This document shows positions 24,809-36,273 of a stretch of 64,000 nt of DNA, one piece after another. The stretch is from Henckelia pumila (Eukaryota; Streptophyta; Magnoliopsida; Lamiales; Gesneriaceae): NCBI RefSeq assembly GCF_033568475.1, contig NC_133122.1, forward strand, positions 141,119,402-141,183,401. Reading direction: 5' to 3'. The translations under genes and the position numbers were made by a program. The notes under the pieces were generated by a model. That model saw only the letters and a program-made list of their open reading frames with translations. It searched no databases and was not told the origin of the DNA. The first letter of the stretch is position 1. Each line of letters starts with the position of its first letter.

Positions 24809-25550
24809 GTCTCACTATGTAGTACTTATGTCTTGATTTGTAATATGCAATAGCTTAATTGTGGTATCAATAATATCCAAACACAGTACCATGGACACAT
24901 ATATGAGTTGTATTCATGCACTCGATAATAATACCAAGTATTAGTAATACTAGTACTACAGTTACGTACACCTGTTACTAATATCATGATCAAAATAATG
25001 ATACTTCTAGAATATATTAGTACTACATGGGATTGAACCAAAAAACACCAACAACGTCAAGATAAAACCAAATAACACCAACACCAAGAAATTAAATCAG
25101 TACTTATGTCTTTAATAGTGGTACATTTTAGCTTAATTATGGTATCAATAATACCAATGTGTGGTACCATAAACACATGTATGGCTTAGTGATCTTTGTT
25201 CCTTGGATGATATTATCAGTACAAATGGTCTTACTATGTAGTACTTATGTCTTGATTTGTGGTATACAATAGCTTAATTGTGATATCAATAATATCCAAA
25301 CACGGTACAATGGACACATGTATGAGTTGTATTCGTGCACTCGATACTAATACCGGGTATCAATAATACTAGTACTACAGTTACGTGCACCTGGTACTAA
25401 TATCATGATCAAAATAATGCTACTTCTAGAATATATTAGTACTACATGGGGTTGAACCAAAAAACACCAACGTCAAGATAAAACCAAATAACACCAACAC
25501 CAAAAAATTAAATCATTATATCAATTCAATTTGCAAAACAAAACAAACTA
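24809..25550. repeat. MULE tandem repeats, part 2, grading into the right arm
   Basis: The tandem units resume. A longer segment (TGTATTC.TGCACTCGATA through AAACACCAACGTCAAGATAA) occurs at about 24906-25097 and again at about 25325-25507. These segments are complementary to material in the left arm near 10500-10650. Confidence 0.65.
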
Positions 25551-27887
25551 CTACTAGTACTACATATTTGAGTCACCAAGATAATTTGATCATCAAATAC
25601 AAGACTAATTTCATTATCCAAATACTAGATGTACATCCACGCTTCTGAAATGGGGTTCCTGCCAATGTATCATACATCCTTTGACTCCTGCTAAGAAACG
25701 AACATTATAAATAAAAAGTTGCAAACAAGAATAAAAATTAAAACATTAAATGCATGTGTTACATATTATCAGAAATCATAATCTTAAACCCCTTCTTTGA
25801 ATGCACATATGTTATGTTCCTTCGTATGACACCAAAATTTAAGAAATATAATCCGAACCAACATTTAAAAACAATCAACACCAATCAAGAAGCAAATTAA
25901 ACCTCAAACTTCGAGAGAATCCATTCGGCAATGAAATCGATAAGAAATTGAGATCAACAAAAAGAATAAAGCAAAAAATAATATGAAATCAACTATGACA
26001 ACTTAAAACCAACGAAAAATGTGAAAATTCAGTAACAAAATACCAACGGAAAATTGAGTAGAATTATAATATATACAATAACATAAATCACGTTTACACA
26101 CATCATGGTATAAAAAAATCTCACATATAAATAAACAAGAAAAAAAATACAAACCAAAAACCCCCGGACACGCCCTAGTATACTTGTAGATATATATACT
26201 GGTATAGACAAAACTCAGACATCAACTCGAGCTATTACTACCTATAGAAGTACCATCTTTGGGCTCCTGATGACTTTAGCTACCTGTCATATCTACACAC
26301 AAAAACAACAGTAACCCTATGGGGTGTGCGTTCAAACACACCGGATTGTCATTGCAACAAAGTCAAAATGTTTAGAATTAACTAAGAAGTATCATTATTG
26401 TAATCAAGACTTTCAGAACTAATTGAAGATAAGGATTACACGTTTCATCAAAACTCATCAATGTTCAATCACATGGATTTCTCGGGATCACATCGTCCTT
26501 TAGTCATTGATTTTCAAATAATAAGCACACGCAGTTAAAATAAGAAATTTGCAGTCTATTTTTTTTTTTACTAAATCAATTTAACTTTTTGAAAATAATC
26601 GCGTAAGAAGCTATTTTAAATATTCTTGAACCCAAAGAAGAAATTTAAGGGAGTACAATGACCAATCTTTTTCGATGTCGTAGCTAAGAATTTCAATAAC
26701 TCCTATCAACAAATCTAGCAGCATATGAGGAATCGAAAAAAATTCACAGCTTAATTGAATGCAATAAACCTTACAGGCCTTCTACGATTTTTTTTTTTTG
26801 TCTATCCTATTTTACCTTCATTTTCCTCTGTTTTACTATGTTTTCTTTTCCTACGTGTTTGAAGGCAATATACGTACACAAGCTAAAATATCCTCTGCAT
26901 TCAAGGCATCTACATATACATTTGTTTTGTTTGACCATCTCTTATTTAATTACCAGTTACCACTACAAGGGAAAAGAAGCCAGATATCGTGTCTTCTATA
27001 TATTTCTTACTATAAAAGTGTGTGTTTTCTTCCATTAAATGTGATTTTGAACACTATTATGATGGTCACATTCTAAATTTCTCATTTTGTACTTAATACT
27101 AATTACATAACATTTTTTTTGAATATACGTATAATGGTTTAAGGCATATGGATTGACTAGAATGAGAGTTCAATTTTGATTCTTTCGACCAACGTAGTTA
27201 ATAATTTGTCAAAAAAATATATAAATTGTTTTATGATTATTGAAAATTTAAACATGATTTCTAATAACACTTTTCGAGGAAAAATATTAATTGAAAGTAT
27301 TGTAGCAACCACAACACCTGCAAGCATATATGGAACATCAAATAAACTCTTTGTTTGTCTCCTTCTCCACCGATAAAAACGTTAAAATAAATAAATGCCA
27401 CAAAACTTGTATATGTCATTTGCCAAAGAAAAAAAGAGCTTACTCTTTCGGACACATTGATTGTCCATCGCTTGATTTCCTCAATTTATAGATCTTACTC
27501 TGGAATTTTGTAGATTGATGGTTTTTTTCGTCGAGCGAAAACGAGTGGTGAAGAAGAAGATAAAGGAGGAGAATAAGGGGCAGAGTTGAGGAGGTGACTC
27601 GCTGGTTTTCAATTTTTCTGATTGGGATTTTTGGTTAGTGCCGAGAGAAATGGTGAAGAAGAGAGAGGGAAAAAAGAAGAATAAAAGGAAAGGTTGAAGA
27701 GTTCTTTCACAGGAAATAAAGTTTTAAGTGAATAAAATAATATTTAAATAGAAAATGATATAAAATGTGAAATAGGGAGTTTTGAGAAAGACTTTGGGGG
27801 AATCAGGGAGTGCAGAATATAATTTTATAACAAAGGGAGTGATCATGAAGTTGGTGTTTTGATTAGGGATCTATCTCTAGTTTGCCC
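25550..27887 (-). repeat. right inverted arm of the large MULE
   Basis: Complementary to the left arm, best seen at 25550-25680. It ends in the right TIR. Short open frames within it do not resemble known proteins. A purine-rich stretch near 27530-27700 mirrors the left arm's pyrimidine-rich stretch near 8120-8240. Confidence 0.65.
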
Positions 27888-27896
27888 TTACAGTTT

Positions 27897-27936
27897 TCTA
27901 TGTATATATATATATATGAATTATTATTATTAGTTT

Positions 27937-27974
<38 letters not shown>

Positions 27975-30129
27975 CGTGACCATTTTTATATTTGTTTAGA
28001 TACACAAGATTTAATCAATATTCGTTCGTCGTGCACGAGCCATTGGAATCATTTTATCCTCTATTTTCCTAATGGTTCAAAACTTTATACACTAATTTAA
28101 TTTACAGGTTTAAAAACGTATAGAAACAAAATTTCCAAAAAGTTATTGTATATCTAATTTAATATTATAAATATTTTAACTCAGTCATTCGAAAATTACA
28201 TTTGGAAAACTGATTAAATTGACCTATCGAGTGTAAGGACGAAATATTAGAATTGGGACAAATAGTTTATTTATTATAGGATACATGTACTTTTATTTTT
28301 ATAAAGTTAAGTTATTATTAATATACATTTATTCAATTTTTATCATAAAATTAAATTAGTTCTTTTTCTTTACTAAAATTTTGTACTCATCGTGATTACA
28401 TGAAATCTAGCTGGAACAATGAAAGAAGAATATCGTCTACTCTATTTAAAATTATAATTATTTTATATGATAAAATATAATAATAAAGAATATTATTGTG
28501 ATCGTCGTGCAGCATGCTAAATGCTTTGTTACCAATTCAAGTTGCCTAGCTATGTTTTAAATAACGCAAAATTAAATAAATTTTTCGCTACTATATTAAT
28601 TTACTAATCGCAAATAGAATAATGAAATTAGGATTTGGAAGTGGCTCAATGTAATGGTTCCCTTTAGATTTATTTTTAAATTTGTTTAGAGATTCCTTTA
28701 AAATTTCAACTTTCCATAGTTTGAGCAAGAAGTATAGTCCTAGGTACTGCTGAGTTCAATAACAAAAAAATTCATGTGAGATGATATCACAGGTCAATTT
28801 TAGGAGACGAATATTTTATTTGTGTCATTTATGAAAAAATATTATTTTTATTTCAAAAGTATTATATTTTATTGTAAATATGAGTTGGTTGACTCATTCA
28901 TAGATAAAGATCTGTGACATCATCTCACCAGAGACCTACTCGTTAATAATTTTTCTTTGTAGGTGGATTATCGAAATGTAACCTTTGGATTGTTAAATGG
29001 TTTTAAAAAAACTTCGATAGATAGCTCATTATAAAATGACAAACACTCGATCATATCATTGGATATCATGAAAGTCAATATCACATGTTCGATTTTCGTA
29101 AATTGTCATGAATGCAATTATTAAGATGGGTTTGTCGGTGTGCAATACTGTCCTAAAGATTTGATTTACATTATTAGTGTCATCTATAACTTTGAGTAAA
29201 ATGACAAACACCGGATCTTACATCATGAGAACGAACCACAATGTTAATGAATTATTAATTCATTCTGACTCTTTTTCACATACATTTACATTAGATATAT
29301 TTCAAGTTTGGAGTTTAATCAACTACCTCTTTGTGAAATAAATAAATATCTTTAGAATAGACCCCTTAGTCAGTCAAGTAGTACTCAACATAGATAGTAA
29401 AATGCATTTGCCTATGAGCTTGGGTAGGACCCGAACCTGATATAGTTGGTTTTGGTATATTTTTTGTACGAGATGTTCGTACAAACATTTCACTAAAAAC
29501 AAACATTTGGTATTCATTAATATTTTTTTTTACAAGTGAAATATTCGAGCAAACAATAGATCAATAGTATTTCTCCCGATACAAATTAGAATCACTCACC
29601 CGACCTTAACGTCCAGCAAACAGCAACATGTAATCCCACGGTTTGATGTGAAGACAATGGAACCACCAAACTATAAGATTGCTTTTGCTTAATTAGATAT
29701 ACTCGATCATTCGTCGGTACATTTAAAGCCCATCAAAATAAACAAAAGATTGCAAACGTTTGAGGGACATAAATAGAAAACCGAGAAACTACATGGTATA
29801 ATAATGTATTATCCCCACCTTTCATATAATCACTGTAATAACTGCTGAGAAACAGATACAGACTCCAACATATTCGAGTACTACTTCTATCCTTGTGAAA
29901 TCAATACTCGTAATATTACTCATTTTTCTCTGAACTGAAAAAAGAATGCTTCCACCTCTCACTTAATCAATCAGTTATTTCCTGAAACTAAATCCAAGTG
30001 ATGACTTTTTATATTTTAGTACGCAACACAAATATGTATATTTTTAAGAAATTACACATGCAAGAAACTCAAATATTTCACATTGTGTGTGTTTCCAACT
30101 CTCTCGTCCAACTAGAGATCTGCCCCGAA
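27897..30129. other. intergenic DNA downstream of the VAPYRIN-like gene
   Basis: AT-rich. It contains a TA microsatellite (about 27903-27971) and a small MITE (listed separately). The last few hundred bases are the presumed 3' untranslated and termination region of the minus-strand gene. No other gene was seen. Confidence 0.5.
28776..28929. mobile_element. small MITE with GTGAGATGAT termini
   Basis: Imperfect inverted termini GTGAGATGATATCAC and (complement) GGTGAGATGATGTCAC enclose an AT-rich core. It resembles the better-preserved copy at 32190. Non-coding. Confidence 0.45.
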
Positions 30130-31749
30130 TCAGACCACGGCTAAGGGAGCGTAGTGATCGAAGCTACTCCGACGAACTCTCGTGCTATGAATCGGATTCT
30201 TCTTAACCACACCAGCTTCCATTTCTCTGCTAGAAATCCCCTTACCAAATGCCACAGAGTACTTTTGCTTACTTTTAAGCTGTAAAACGCCATCTTTTGC
30301 AGCTCCTCCCTGTACAAGAATCCTAATAATCCCTGTATAGTTTAAAGATTCAGCAATTTGAACGGCTGTGACACCCTTATTGGTTTTCGCTTCAACGTCG
30401 GCTCCTCTCTTTACGAGCAATTCGATCGCATCCGCCTGCCCTGACTCCACAGCACAGTGCAATGCTGTGTATCCATCTTCATCTTTCGCATTGACATCGA
30501 TGCCCTTTTCGATCAAAACTCGTGTCACGTCCACACGTCCCTTAAACGAGGCACGGTGAAGCGCGGTCCAGCCGTTCTGGTCTCGCCCGTGAATCGACGC
30601 CCCATTCTCAAGAAGCTTGATGATCATCCTCAGCTCTCCCTTTCGGGCAGCGGCACATAGGTTGTCAGCAAGTTTCAGGGCGTCAAATAGGTTCGTGTGA
30701 CCGTTTTCAACCGCAAGATCGTAGGCCGTCTTACGTTGTTTGTTCCTTATATCTTTATTTGCCCCCTTATGGAGCAGAAGTTTCACCATTTGCTCATCTC
30801 CTAAGGTGGAGGCTATGTGCAGAGGAGTGTCACCATCACTTGCGTTTCTAATGTCGGATCTTGCGGCATTGGCTAGCAGCAGCCGGGCACAGTCTCGTCG
30901 TTTCTCTTCGACGGCTAAGTGCAGCGCAGTGTTTCCGTCTTTGGTCAGCGAGTTCGGATTAGCGCCTTTGAGTAAAAGATGCCTAAGAACTTGAACATGA
31001 CCATTCCCTGCAGCCAGATGGATTGGACCCCAAGTGGAAAATTCTGATCTTTCCGGGCTGGCTTTGTGAGCCAAGAGTAGCTCAACTATCAGTTCTTCCC
31101 CCGTGGCAGAAGCGGCCTCGAGTGGGCTCGATCCGGTTCGGTTGGTAGCCTCGACATCTGGCTCGAATTCAAGCAACAACTGGACCAAATCAGGCCTACT
31201 CTGAGCCACAGCTAAATGTAACAAAGAATTTCCCTCAAAATCAACAGAATCAGAGGCTCTCGAATTCTGATCACTCTTTTCAAGAACCTCCCTGATTTCA
31301 TCCATACATCCTTTAGCCACCAAACTGCTCAAAACCAATGATCCAACGAACATGATCTTGATCCCACTATCAGAGTACACCTGTTTCTTCTTGTTAGTGA
31401 ACCAATCGTTCGGAACCGAATCATAAGTGGACGTCGGATTCTTGACAGCTGCTCCGGGAGCCACCACACTTTGCAAAACGAAGGAATCATCGCAATGCGG
31501 GTACCGGTATGGCAGCGACGAATTCGGGGAAAGCTGGTAAGTGATTTCAAGCGTGAGTGTGGCCAGAGGTAGTATGATCCCCGAGTGTGGGACGACCGTG
31601 TACCGCGTCTTGTTCAATGGTTGGATGCGAAACGCAACAGGCATCGTGTGCATAACGTTGCGTAAACTGAGGGAACCGGAGCATTTCTGCCCCGGTTCGA
31701 CTTTGATCGCCACAGTGTTGGATGGCTCTAAGCTTATTAGCCTATCCAT
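30130..31749 (-). CDS. VPY: VAPYRIN-like protein (MSP domain plus ankyrin repeats)
   Basis: An intronless, intact frame. I start it at the second Met ([11 protein letters not shown]), which matches VAPYRIN N-termini and gives 539 residues, the usual family length; ten codons upstream ([10 protein letters not shown]) are open but not conserved. Residues 1 to about 130 form a VAP/major-sperm-protein domain ([41 protein letters not shown]). About 165-505 hold eight or more ankyrin repeats ([55 protein letters not shown]). The C-terminus ([14 protein letters not shown]) fits the VAPYRIN tail. VAPYRIN is needed for arbuscule formation and intracellular accommodation of mycorrhizal fungi and sits in mobile cytoplasmic puncta. 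Nothing is damaged. A VAPYRIN-like paralogue is the main alternative. Confidence 0.93.
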   Translation of the reverse strand: MDRLISLEPSNTVAIKVEPGQKCSGSLSLRNVMHTMPVAFRIQPLNKTRYTVVPHSGIILPLATLTLEITYQLSPNSSLPYRYPHCDDSFVLQSVVAPGAAVKNPTSTYDSVPNDWFTNKKKQVYSDSGIKIMFVGSLVLSSLVAKGCMDEIREVLEKSDQNSRASDSVDFEGNSLLHLAVAQSRPDLVQLLLEFEPDVEATNRTGSSPLEAASATGEELIVELLLAHKASPERSEFSTWGPIHLAAGNGHVQVLRHLLLKGANPNSLTKDGNTALHLAVEEKRRDCARLLLANAARSDIRNASDGDTPLHIASTLGDEQMVKLLLHKGANKDIRNKQRKTAYDLAVENGHTNLFDALKLADNLCAAARKGELRMIIKLLENGASIHGRDQNGWTALHRASFKGRVDVTRVLIEKGIDVNAKDEDGYTALHCAVESGQADAIELLVKRGADVEAKTNKGVTAVQIAESLNYTGIIRILVQGGAAKDGVLQLKSKQKYSVAFGKGISSREMEAGVVKKNPIHSTRVRRSSFDHYAPLAVV

Positions 31750-31968
31750 TGTTGGAATTTTCAAGTTGATATTTTTCAAATATATATTATGAAAAGATCA
31801 TTTGGTGGTGGTGATGTGAATGATATTGTTGAAAGAGTAAAGCTCCAACTCCAAGCAACTGAATGGAGTGGCAAGCAGCCGGCTTTAACAAGGCAGCGCC
31901 ACTTGTTGGAGTTGAAATCAATGAAGACTTGTTCTATTCTGTGTCCGACTTGCGAAATATATAACCAA

Positions 31969-31977
31969 CTTTATATA
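31969..31977 (-). promoter_or_regulatory. possible TATA box for the VAPYRIN-like gene
   Basis: TATATAAAG on the minus strand, about 220 bp before the chosen ATG. The surroundings are rich in TA steps, so the match is weak evidence alone. Confidence 0.3.
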
Positions 31978-31979
31978 TA

Positions 31980-33642
31980 TTATATCAAAGAGAAAAGGCA
32001 TTTTTTCAATTATATTTCTTTTTAAATATTTATTTAATCATTCAACTACTTTCAAATATAAAATTTTGATGTCAGATGAGCTAAAAATCACCGACATTTA
32101 ACTTCTTATTTTAGTTTTGAAAGAGGGAAAGTACCTCTCATTTGGCACATATAATTAACTATTGAGAACTTAATAATCAATAAGTATTAGGTTTCTTGTG
32201 AGACGATCTCACGAATCTTTATGTATGACGGATAAACCATGTTCATACTTACAATAAATAGTAATAATTTTAGCATCAAAAGTAGTATTTTTTTTTTAAA
32301 AGGTAGTATTTTATCATGGGTGATCAAATTAGAAGATTTGTCTCACAAAATTTACTTGTGAGACCGTCTCACCGAAGATTTTGTGATAATGAAAGCTTAA
32401 AAAAACTAATTCTTAATTACTTGGTTATACTTATAGTTGTATAACAGAAATTAAACAAGGGTACATAAAAAACAAAAGGAACGAAAAATCAAACTCAACG
32501 TGAAATTTTTTAAAAGAAATTTATAATTTCTCGAGGTCATTTTCAGTGCCTTGTAAAGTTTTGTGATGTTAAAAGATAAATAATTTCACATTGTAACAAC
32601 TAACAAGGCAGCATACAGTTGAAGAAAGTGACACATGAAAGCTAAACGATTCCATTTATAACAATAAAAATCGAATTCGAAATCTACCAGATGCCATTTC
32701 CATATCTTGTGCTATATATGAAAAATACGGTAATATGATACTATTGATTATTGATGATATCGGAACATATAAAATTTTAAATCACTTTTCTTGGGATTTA
32801 ATGGATATATTTTAGATACTTATAATATCCTATAGTTCAGTGTCCCCAAAGCTACTACTACTATGTAACATATATAATTTAGTCTAATCTAATCTAATCT
32901 GACTTGTAACAGTAAGTTGGGAAATTAGTAAAAATCTTTTTCAAGTCCGATCGAGATTTTTTCTGAAGCTTCAATTCTATATATCAAAGAAAAAAAAAAC
33001 TACAACAACATAGAGAGAGAAAATAATTAGGTATAATTTTTTTTTCTTTAAAAAAAACGACCAAATAAATAAAAAAAAATAAAATTTAAAGATTAATGGA
33101 CCCCTTCAAAGAACCAATGAAGAACTACAATGTAATAAACAATTTAAAAGAATTACAATATCAATGAATGTTTGAAATATAATAAAAAGATTTGATGGTT
33201 GTCTGATTGCTTGTCATATAGGGTCCCCCAAAGAAGTTGCCACTGTCCACTCATGGAATTTGTCAAATCTATGACTTATTCTTTGTTCTTATATGTTATA
33301 AAAGGGCTAGCTTCGGAATCAATTTTAGGTTATATTGGCTAGAAAAATATTTCATTGAACTTATGTATTTATCTATATCTATATTTTCGTATTTTAAGCA
33401 AAAAAAAAATATTTAAATAAAGACTGTTGTTCTATTTTGTGTGATCTAAATTTTCTAGAGTTTCATTTTGCTATCTCTAATCTCCATTTTTCTTGTAACG
33501 ATGCATCGTCGATCTTGACATATATATTGTGGCACAATCTCTATCTCAATAAATAAATCACACATGTATTTAATATAATTTTAATTTATTTTATATATAT
33601 ATAATTTCATACAGTATCCATATAAAATACTAAAAAAGAAAA
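31980..33642. other. intergenic DNA upstream of the VAPYRIN-like gene
   Basis: AT-rich; probably holds that gene's promoter at its left edge, and a MITE. No coding segment was recognised. Confidence 0.5.
32190..32384. mobile_element. small MITE with GTGAGACGATCTCAC termini
   Basis: Ends carry CTTGTGAGACGATCTCACG and CTTGTGAGACCGTCTCACC, each itself nearly palindromic and together forming inverted termini. The core has the AT-rich CAATAAATAGTAATAATTTTAGCAT type common in this MITE group. Confidence 0.6.
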
Positions 33643-33651
33643 AAAAATCAA

Positions 33652-34343
33652 GGAGAAATTGCATATATCACCCCTGTGATATACATGGTTCGCTGATAAC
33701 CCCTTGTGTAATATTTTTGAGCTAAAAACCCCTGTGTTTCCGGATCTGTAGCACACGCATACCATTCAGAATTTTACCATAAAAATAACGAAATTTCCCA
33801 TATCTTATCTTCCCAAAGGAAGTACGAATCGGGTAAATTGATGTGTGTGTTTTGTTCGTATAGAAAAGAGGGTCACAGATCGGGGTTTTTTTTGGAAGAT
33901 TGGTGGTCGGAGTTGGTCGGAAATTAAAAAAAACTAGTCGGCTTCGTGGTGAGTACCAACGTAAGATTGGAGCTGTAGCTCGACATATTGAGGGAAAAAA
34001 ATGAAGAGAAAAATGTCGAGGCTTGTAGAGGAGGTGAAGAGGAGTCTAAAGCAAGCAAGGAATGTCGGAAATACGGTTGGACGGAGTCGTGATCGGAGAA
34101 GTTGAAGGTGATGAGTTCAATGGCCGAACTGAATGGGTATGATTTAAGGGTATTTTGGACCAAATTTATAAAAAAAAAAACCCTTGCATTTTCGCATCTA
34201 TCCGCGCGTGAGCCACAAAATCCAGCAGGAGGGGTGCGCGTGCTACAGATCCGGAAACACATGGGGTTTTTAGCTCAAAAAAATTTCACAAAGGACTATC
34301 AGCGAACACGAAATTTCACAGGGGTGATAAATGCAATTTTCCC
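33652..34343. mobile_element. non-autonomous Mutator-like element with 9-bp target duplication
   Basis: The direct repeat AAAAATCAA lies immediately outside both ends (33643-33651; 34344-34352). The left end GGAGAAATTGCATATATCAC and right end (complement) GGGAAAATTGCATTTATCAC form inverted repeats that extend about 110 bp to a GGATCTGTAGCACACGC block. The 0.7-kb size, 9-bp duplication and TIR identify it as a MULE-type element. The 112-codon minus-strand frame inside shows no recognisable domain. Confidence 0.8.
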
Positions 34344-34352
34344 AAAAATCAA

Positions 34353-35234
34353 TTATCCAAAGCACCGAATGCACACATATAATTTGATATAAACACTATA
34401 GTCGTAAATAACTAACACATATTTAAAAATTCTAGCTCGTCTCTATTTTTTTGTTTTTGGGGGGGAAAGGTTGTAAATTTTTTCAAAAATCATATTACGT
34501 GTATTTTTTTTTAATTTTTTTATAGAATTTTTTTTAAAAATAATTTCTTTAAATCTTTTTTCTTTTTTTTGAAAGCTTCTTGAAATCATTAAAAATTGTG
34601 TTAATTGATTTGGGCCAGTAGTCGTCGTTTTTGCATCTCAGACCCTTACAAACTGGATAAAATATCAAAGCTACCGTAACATTTTATGAAAGAGCTTTAA
34701 TTTAATTTGCAAGAAGAAAAAAAAAATCGAAATAAACAGAAAGATCGAAGTAAATATTATATATATATAAATTACATATAAAAGCATAACATTAATAACG
34801 ATAATCAAACTTCAAACCACACATTAACATATATATATATATATAAACTTTTAAGATTGGCAAACACTTAAATAAACAACGCTTTTATTTCCTTAGCTTT
34901 CCCCAGCTTATTTGCCATCTAACAATACCAGTGGAACACATGAAAGCATACCCCATACATAACCTGCAAAAATTAATAAATGAAGAGTAGATGTTAGCCA
35001 AGCCATTGATAAATAAGGTCAATAAAATATCCTATAAAAATTAAAGTTTTTACCATCTCAATTCCTATATCCAAAAGCTAGATTCATTTCACTGAACACT
35101 TATAACTTATAACTTATCTGATTCCAACGTCCTAAATATAGAACGAGGTCTCGAATTTAAAACTCAGTTATATTAATTAATTAACATCTCCGTGAACTCA
35201 AAAATAATTCATACCTTAACTTACACGAATAAGA
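34353..35234. other. intergenic DNA downstream of the dehydrin gene
   Basis: Homopolymer-rich AT DNA. Sequence just after the dehydrin stop contains GTAAG and GGTATG and could belong to a 3' untranslated region with an intron, but this is not certain. No other gene was seen. Confidence 0.45.
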
Positions 35235-35564
35235 TTAATCGCTGTCGCTGCTGCTGCTGTCACCATGGTCGTGCCCATGTTCTTTATTTTTCCTTTCCTT
35301 CTTCTTATTCTTCTCTTTTCCGCCCTCTCCATGGACTTTGCCCTTGATCTTATCAACCAAACCCTCCTTTTGTTCGGGCTTGTGCTCGCCATATCCATGT
35401 TCGGGCTTGTGCTCGCCGTATCCGTGTTCGGGCCTGTGCTCGCCGTATCCGTGTTCGGGCTTTACGTACTGGTCGTGGCCTTCACCCTTGTATTCATCAT
35501 GTTTCTCGCCTTCCTTCTTCCCACCCTTGAATTTCTCTTCTATCTTGTGGATTATTCCAGCCAT
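35235..35564 (-). CDS. KS-type dehydrin (HIRD11-like)
   Basis: A 109-residue, extremely hydrophilic protein rich in Lys, His, Glu and Gly. The start MAGIIHKIEEK is the family's conserved N-terminus. Residues 66-79 (QKEGLVDKIKGKVHG) are the K-segment, an amphipathic helix that binds membranes and clients. The C-terminus SSSSDSD is a serine stretch (S-segment), a casein-kinase-2-type site. This K-then-S order matches Arabidopsis HIRD11, a His-rich metal-binding dehydrin induced by cold and drought. Three copies of PEHGYGEH (36-43, 45-52, 54-61) form a 27-bp tandem repeat that adds to the usual core. It is a single complete coding exon. There is a TATA box about 120 bp upstream. Acts in cytosol/nucleus as an intrinsically disordered protectant (family knowledge). 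Confidence 0.9.
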   Translation of the reverse strand: MAGIIHKIEEKFKGGKKEGEKHDEYKGEGHDQYVKPEHGYGEHRPEHGYGEHKPEHGYGEHKPEQKEGLVDKIKGKVHGEGGKEKNKKKERKNKEHGHDHGDSSSSDSD

Positions 35565-35683
35565 TTTTTTTTTTACTTTATATCTTTCTTACAAACTAAT
35601 TATGCAAAGTGAATGCAATATATATATATATAAGATTAATTGTACGTGCTAGTTGTTTGAGGAGAAGTTGGGATTAAGTTCAG

Positions 35684-35693
35684 CTATTTATAG
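35684..35693 (-). promoter_or_regulatory. TATA box of the dehydrin gene
   Basis: CTATAAATAG on the minus strand, about 120 bp before the ATG, a good plant TATA match at a normal distance. A TACGTG element (ABRE-like core) lies between it and the ATG near 35643. Confidence 0.65.
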
Positions 35694-35699
35694 GCACTA

Positions 35700-36268
35700 G
35701 CCGCACTACAAAGGTAGACGACTGACTATATTCCTTTTCTATATATTAAAATTATATATATTGCTATATATAATAATATGTATATTCTATATATTAATTA
35801 TCATGTATGTATACTATTATATAAAAGCTGAGAGCATTAAAAAAACTATTTTTTGGTATGACATTAACACACCAATTTTTTTTTTGTATTTTGCCCTTCT
35901 CTGATATAAAATTATACAGAACTTTTCCACTAAAAAAAACTCAACCACCTTAAAAAACATTATGTATATATATATTATGTTGCACGTGCAACGCGTGTGC
36001 TACGTCAATAGTTTTGATTATGCCGCGATATCCGATATATATTGAAGTACAATAGGTGTATACATATATATATACATCAATGGAAAATATAGAATTAACA
36101 CGTAATATATATTTATTGAGAAATAAAGATGAGGGGAACTTGAGATGGTACAACATGGCACCGATAATATTAATTAATCCATTCTATATTATTATATAAC
36201 CTTTGGTTATGTGAAACGGTTTTATAAGTTAATTTGGTGAGACAAATTTTAGAAAATGCTTGCAAAAG
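35700..36268. other. intergenic AT-rich DNA upstream of the dehydrin
   Basis: TA-type microsatellites (about 35750-35800, 36060-36075) and no gene. It presumably holds dehydrin promoter elements, interrupted on the far side by Copia C. Confidence 0.45.
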
Positions 36269-36273
36269 ATTAT

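Larger units (their letters stand above)
7939..27887. mobile_element. large Mutator-like element (MULE) with captured gene fragment and nested retroelements
   Basis: Both sides are flanked by TTACAGTTT (7930-7938 and 27888-27896), a perfect 9-bp target duplication diagnostic of Mutator-superfamily insertion. The termini are degenerate inverted repeats: left GGAGAATTTGGTGATAAATC, right (complement) GGGCAAACTAGAGATAGATC. Both are followed by a shared TGCACTCCCT and, further in, CTCCCT.TTTCAC. Inverted similarity extends through both arms for about 2.5-3 kb. Removing the nested Copia element and the solo LTR leaves about 8.4 kb. No MULE transposase (MURA) frame is visible, so it is non-autonomous. 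It carries part of a host gene, as Pack-MULEs do, and long tandem-repeat arrays. The arms are too diverged for a recent insertion. Confidence 0.75.

Noticed and set aside
33924..34262. 112-codon minus-strand frame inside the small MULE
   Set aside because: No family resemblance. It is partly made of the TIR, so it looks fortuitous.
35265..35652. Plus-strand frames opposite the dehydrin, one with CSGLCSPYP repeats
   Set aside because: Shadows of the 27-bp repeat in the dehydrin gene on the other strand.
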